Assembly: GCF_013283785.1 (NCBI RefSeq)
Contig: NZ_JABCPZ010000091.1
Location: forward strand, 1-38,064
Reading direction: 5' to 3'
Length of the DNA stretch: 38,064 nucleotides
DNA from: Nonomuraea antri
GTDB taxonomy: Bacteria > Actinomycetota > Actinomycetes > Streptosporangiales > Streptosporangiaceae
A model generated the notes under the pieces. It had not been told where the DNA came from, made no database searches, and saw only the letters and a list, made by a program, of their open reading frames with translations. The position numbers were made by a program, and so were the translations under genes. Positions 36,682-38,064 of the stretch are shown here, piece after piece; position 1 is the stretch's first letter; every line of letters begins with the position of its first letter.

Positions 36682-38064
36682 TCAGCCGGTGAGCGCCTCG
36701 TGCAGACGCCGCGCCTCGTACGACATCGAACTCGACCCCTTGCGCGCCGCCAGCTCCGCCAGCCCGGGCAGCTCTTCGCGCGCCCCGGCGAGCACCGCCG
36801 CCCGTACGGCGACCTTGAGCAGGTCGCCCAGCCCCGCTCTGGCCTTCTCCCCGGGTGCGGGCAGCAGCAGCGGCACCGCCTGAGCCAGCGCGGCCCACAC
36901 GCCGGCGTGCGCCCCGGCCGACGTGACGTCGTCGAGCACGCCGGTGATCCGGTTGAGTTTCACCTGTTCGCTGCGGACCAAGTGGCCGATGGCCCGGCCG
37001 AGGTCGGCCGCGGGCAGCTCCCCGCGCGCGGCCAGCGTGAGAACGGCCTCGCCGGCCAGGGCCCGCTGGTCGGGAGGCTGATGCCCCATGCCGACGACGA
37101 TCGCGCTCGCGGTCGCGATGCCCACCGGCCCGTCGTTGTGCGCCAGCGCGGCCACCGCCTCCACCTGACTGTGCCAGGGCAGGCATTCGAGCAGGTGCGC
37201 GGCCATGGCCTCCCGATGCGAGGGCATGATGGACGGCCACCACTCCATGTTCCTGGAGAAGGCGGGATAGGGGCTCTTGGGCTCGAGGGTCCACAACTCG
37301 GCCAGCGGCCCGTTGACGCGCTCGGGCGGTGCGAGCCTGGCGTGCGCCTCGCGCGACGACTGGTGGTAGTACTCGGGGCGGTCGAACGCCTCCAGCCCCC
37401 AGCTCACGACGGGGTCGGGCAACCCGCCGTCGCGCAGGCAGGCCGCCAGCCGCCGGCCCGCCACAGACGGCAGTCGCGCCGCCCGCGCGATCGGCTCGGG
37501 ACCGATGCCGCGCGGCAGTCGCAGCAACGCCTGCAGGAAGTCGTGCTCCAGGGGTTCGGCGTCGCCCAGCCGTTCCATGCGCGCGACGAGGGTGGCGGCG
37601 TCGACGTGCCCGGTGGGGGCGGTCGGCGTGGCCAGCAGCACGGGAACCGTCTCGTCCCGTTCGAACAGGGCCATGACCTCGCGGAAACGTCGCTGGACGA
37701 ATCGTTGCGGCGCGGGCTCCGAGCTCGGCCAAGCGCGGTTGCCGTCGTTCAGCAGCGCGGTGAGCTCGCGGCTGTCGGCGGGCGACACGACGGCCAGCGC
37801 GCAGCGCGACAGCAGGAAGCCGATGTGTTCGTCGCCGCCGGACATGCCGTGGGCGTAGGTTCGCGCGTCGAAGGGCTGCCGCCAGTTCGCCCGCCACCAG
37901 GGCTGTAATCCGGACACGACGGCGTCACGGTTCGCGTGGGTCAGCTCGACCAGGCCGGCCAGGGTGCGCTCGATCCGCGCCGGATCCTCCGGCCAGAGCG
38001 GTTTCTCCAGCTCGGCGGCCAGTTCCGCCACCGACGCGATGGGCGGGGCCAGGGCGGGCAGCGC
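36682..38064 (-). CDS. Large hypothetical protein, C-terminal part (N-terminus beyond window)
   Basis: The frame is open from the right edge to the stop at 36682, giving 460 visible residues. A GTG at 38031 could be a start, but the preceding codons (ALPALAPPIAS) continue in the same style, so I think the true start lies outside. The sequence is rich in Leu/Ala/Arg helices and looks like an alpha-helical repeat protein without membrane segments or recognisable catalytic motifs. The segment VPVLLATPTAPTGHVDAATLVARMERL followed by FLQALLRLPRG recalls large actinobacterial hypothetical proteins of the DUF6493/DUF7824 kind; this is from memory and uncertain. It ends 181 bp before the ACP start and seems unrelated to the NRPS locus. 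Confidence 0.75.
   Translation of the reverse strand, partial: ALPALAPPIASVAELAAELEKPLWPEDPARIERTLAGLVELTHANRDAVVSGLQPWWRANWRQPFDARTYAHGMSGGDEHIGFLLSRCALAVVSPADSRELTALLNDGNRAWPSSEPAPQRFVQRRFREVMALFERDETVPVLLATPTAPTGHVDAATLVARMERLGDAEPLEHDFLQALLRLPRGIGPEPIARAARLPSVAGRRLAACLRDGGLPDPVVSWGLEAFDRPEYYHQSSREAHARLAPPERVNGPLAELWTLEPKSPYPAFSRNMEWWPSIMPSHREAMAAHLLECLPWHSQVEAVAALAHNDGPVGIATASAIVVGMGHQPPDQRALAGEAVLTLAARGELPAADLGRAIGHLVRSEQVKLNRITGVLDDVTSAGAHAGVWAALAQAVPLLLPAPGEKARAGLGDLLKVAVRAAVLAGAREELPGLAELAARKGSSSMSYEARRLHEALTG

Overview
The window is about 70% GC or more, with dense overlapping genes, frequent GTG starts, an MbtH protein, an MMPL transporter and a likely F420-dependent luciferase-family enzyme. 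This points to a filamentous actinomycete. The frequent GCC-AGG codon pairs resemble Streptosporangiales such as Nonomuraea, but the genus is only a guess. Almost the whole window (about 4.5 to 36.5 kb) is one hybrid NRPS/PKS biosynthetic locus. I do not recognise the product.

Layout. (1) 1-3841, minus strand: an MMPL exporter followed by two tandem paralogous membrane/coiled-coil proteins, the last cut just before its stop by the window edge. (2) 3842-4548: a roughly 700 bp divergent intergenic region, GC-rich near the MMPL gene and AT-richer towards the NRPS operon. (3) 4549-30430, plus strand: nine genes in a continuous chain of 4-20 bp overlaps. They are a type II thioesterase fused to a phosphopantetheinyl transferase, a loading NRPS (A-PCP-C-A-PCP), a one-module PKS (KS-AT-KR-DH-ACP), MbtH, four NRPS modules on four proteins (by pocket residues Ser, a probably basic residue, Ser, Ser) ending in a thioesterase domain with Cys as nucleophile, and an MFS exporter. 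(4) 30399-36500, minus strand: a second coupled operon: free-standing ACP, an NRPS with a Gly-type A domain, a type II thioesterase (again Cys nucleophile) and a luciferase-like oxidoreductase. (5) 36682 to the right edge, minus strand: the C-terminal part of an unrelated large hypothetical protein, probably the right boundary of the locus.

Working model (inference): the colinear plus-strand line builds X1 - X2 - one malonyl-derived C2 unit (ketoreduced, possibly dehydrated) - Ser - basic residue - Ser - Ser, with release by the Cys thioesterase domain. The PPTase half of the fusion primes carrier domains, the two type II thioesterases edit them, MbtH supports adenylation, and the MFS (perhaps also MMPL) protein exports. 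The Gly module on the opposite strand has no obvious slot in the colinear order; its free ACP suggests a separate starter or side-branch input.

The most striking point is the first 340 residues of the Gly-module NRPS. They look like a shrunken KS-AT didomain that keeps recognisable scaffold segments but has lost every catalytic residue. Other points of note are the fused TEII-PPTase, KR-before-DH order, a nearly identical 1,185 bp Ser A-domain segment in two successive modules, Cys nucleophiles in two thioesterases (one also apparently lacking its usual His), and TTA codons in three genes of the main operon.
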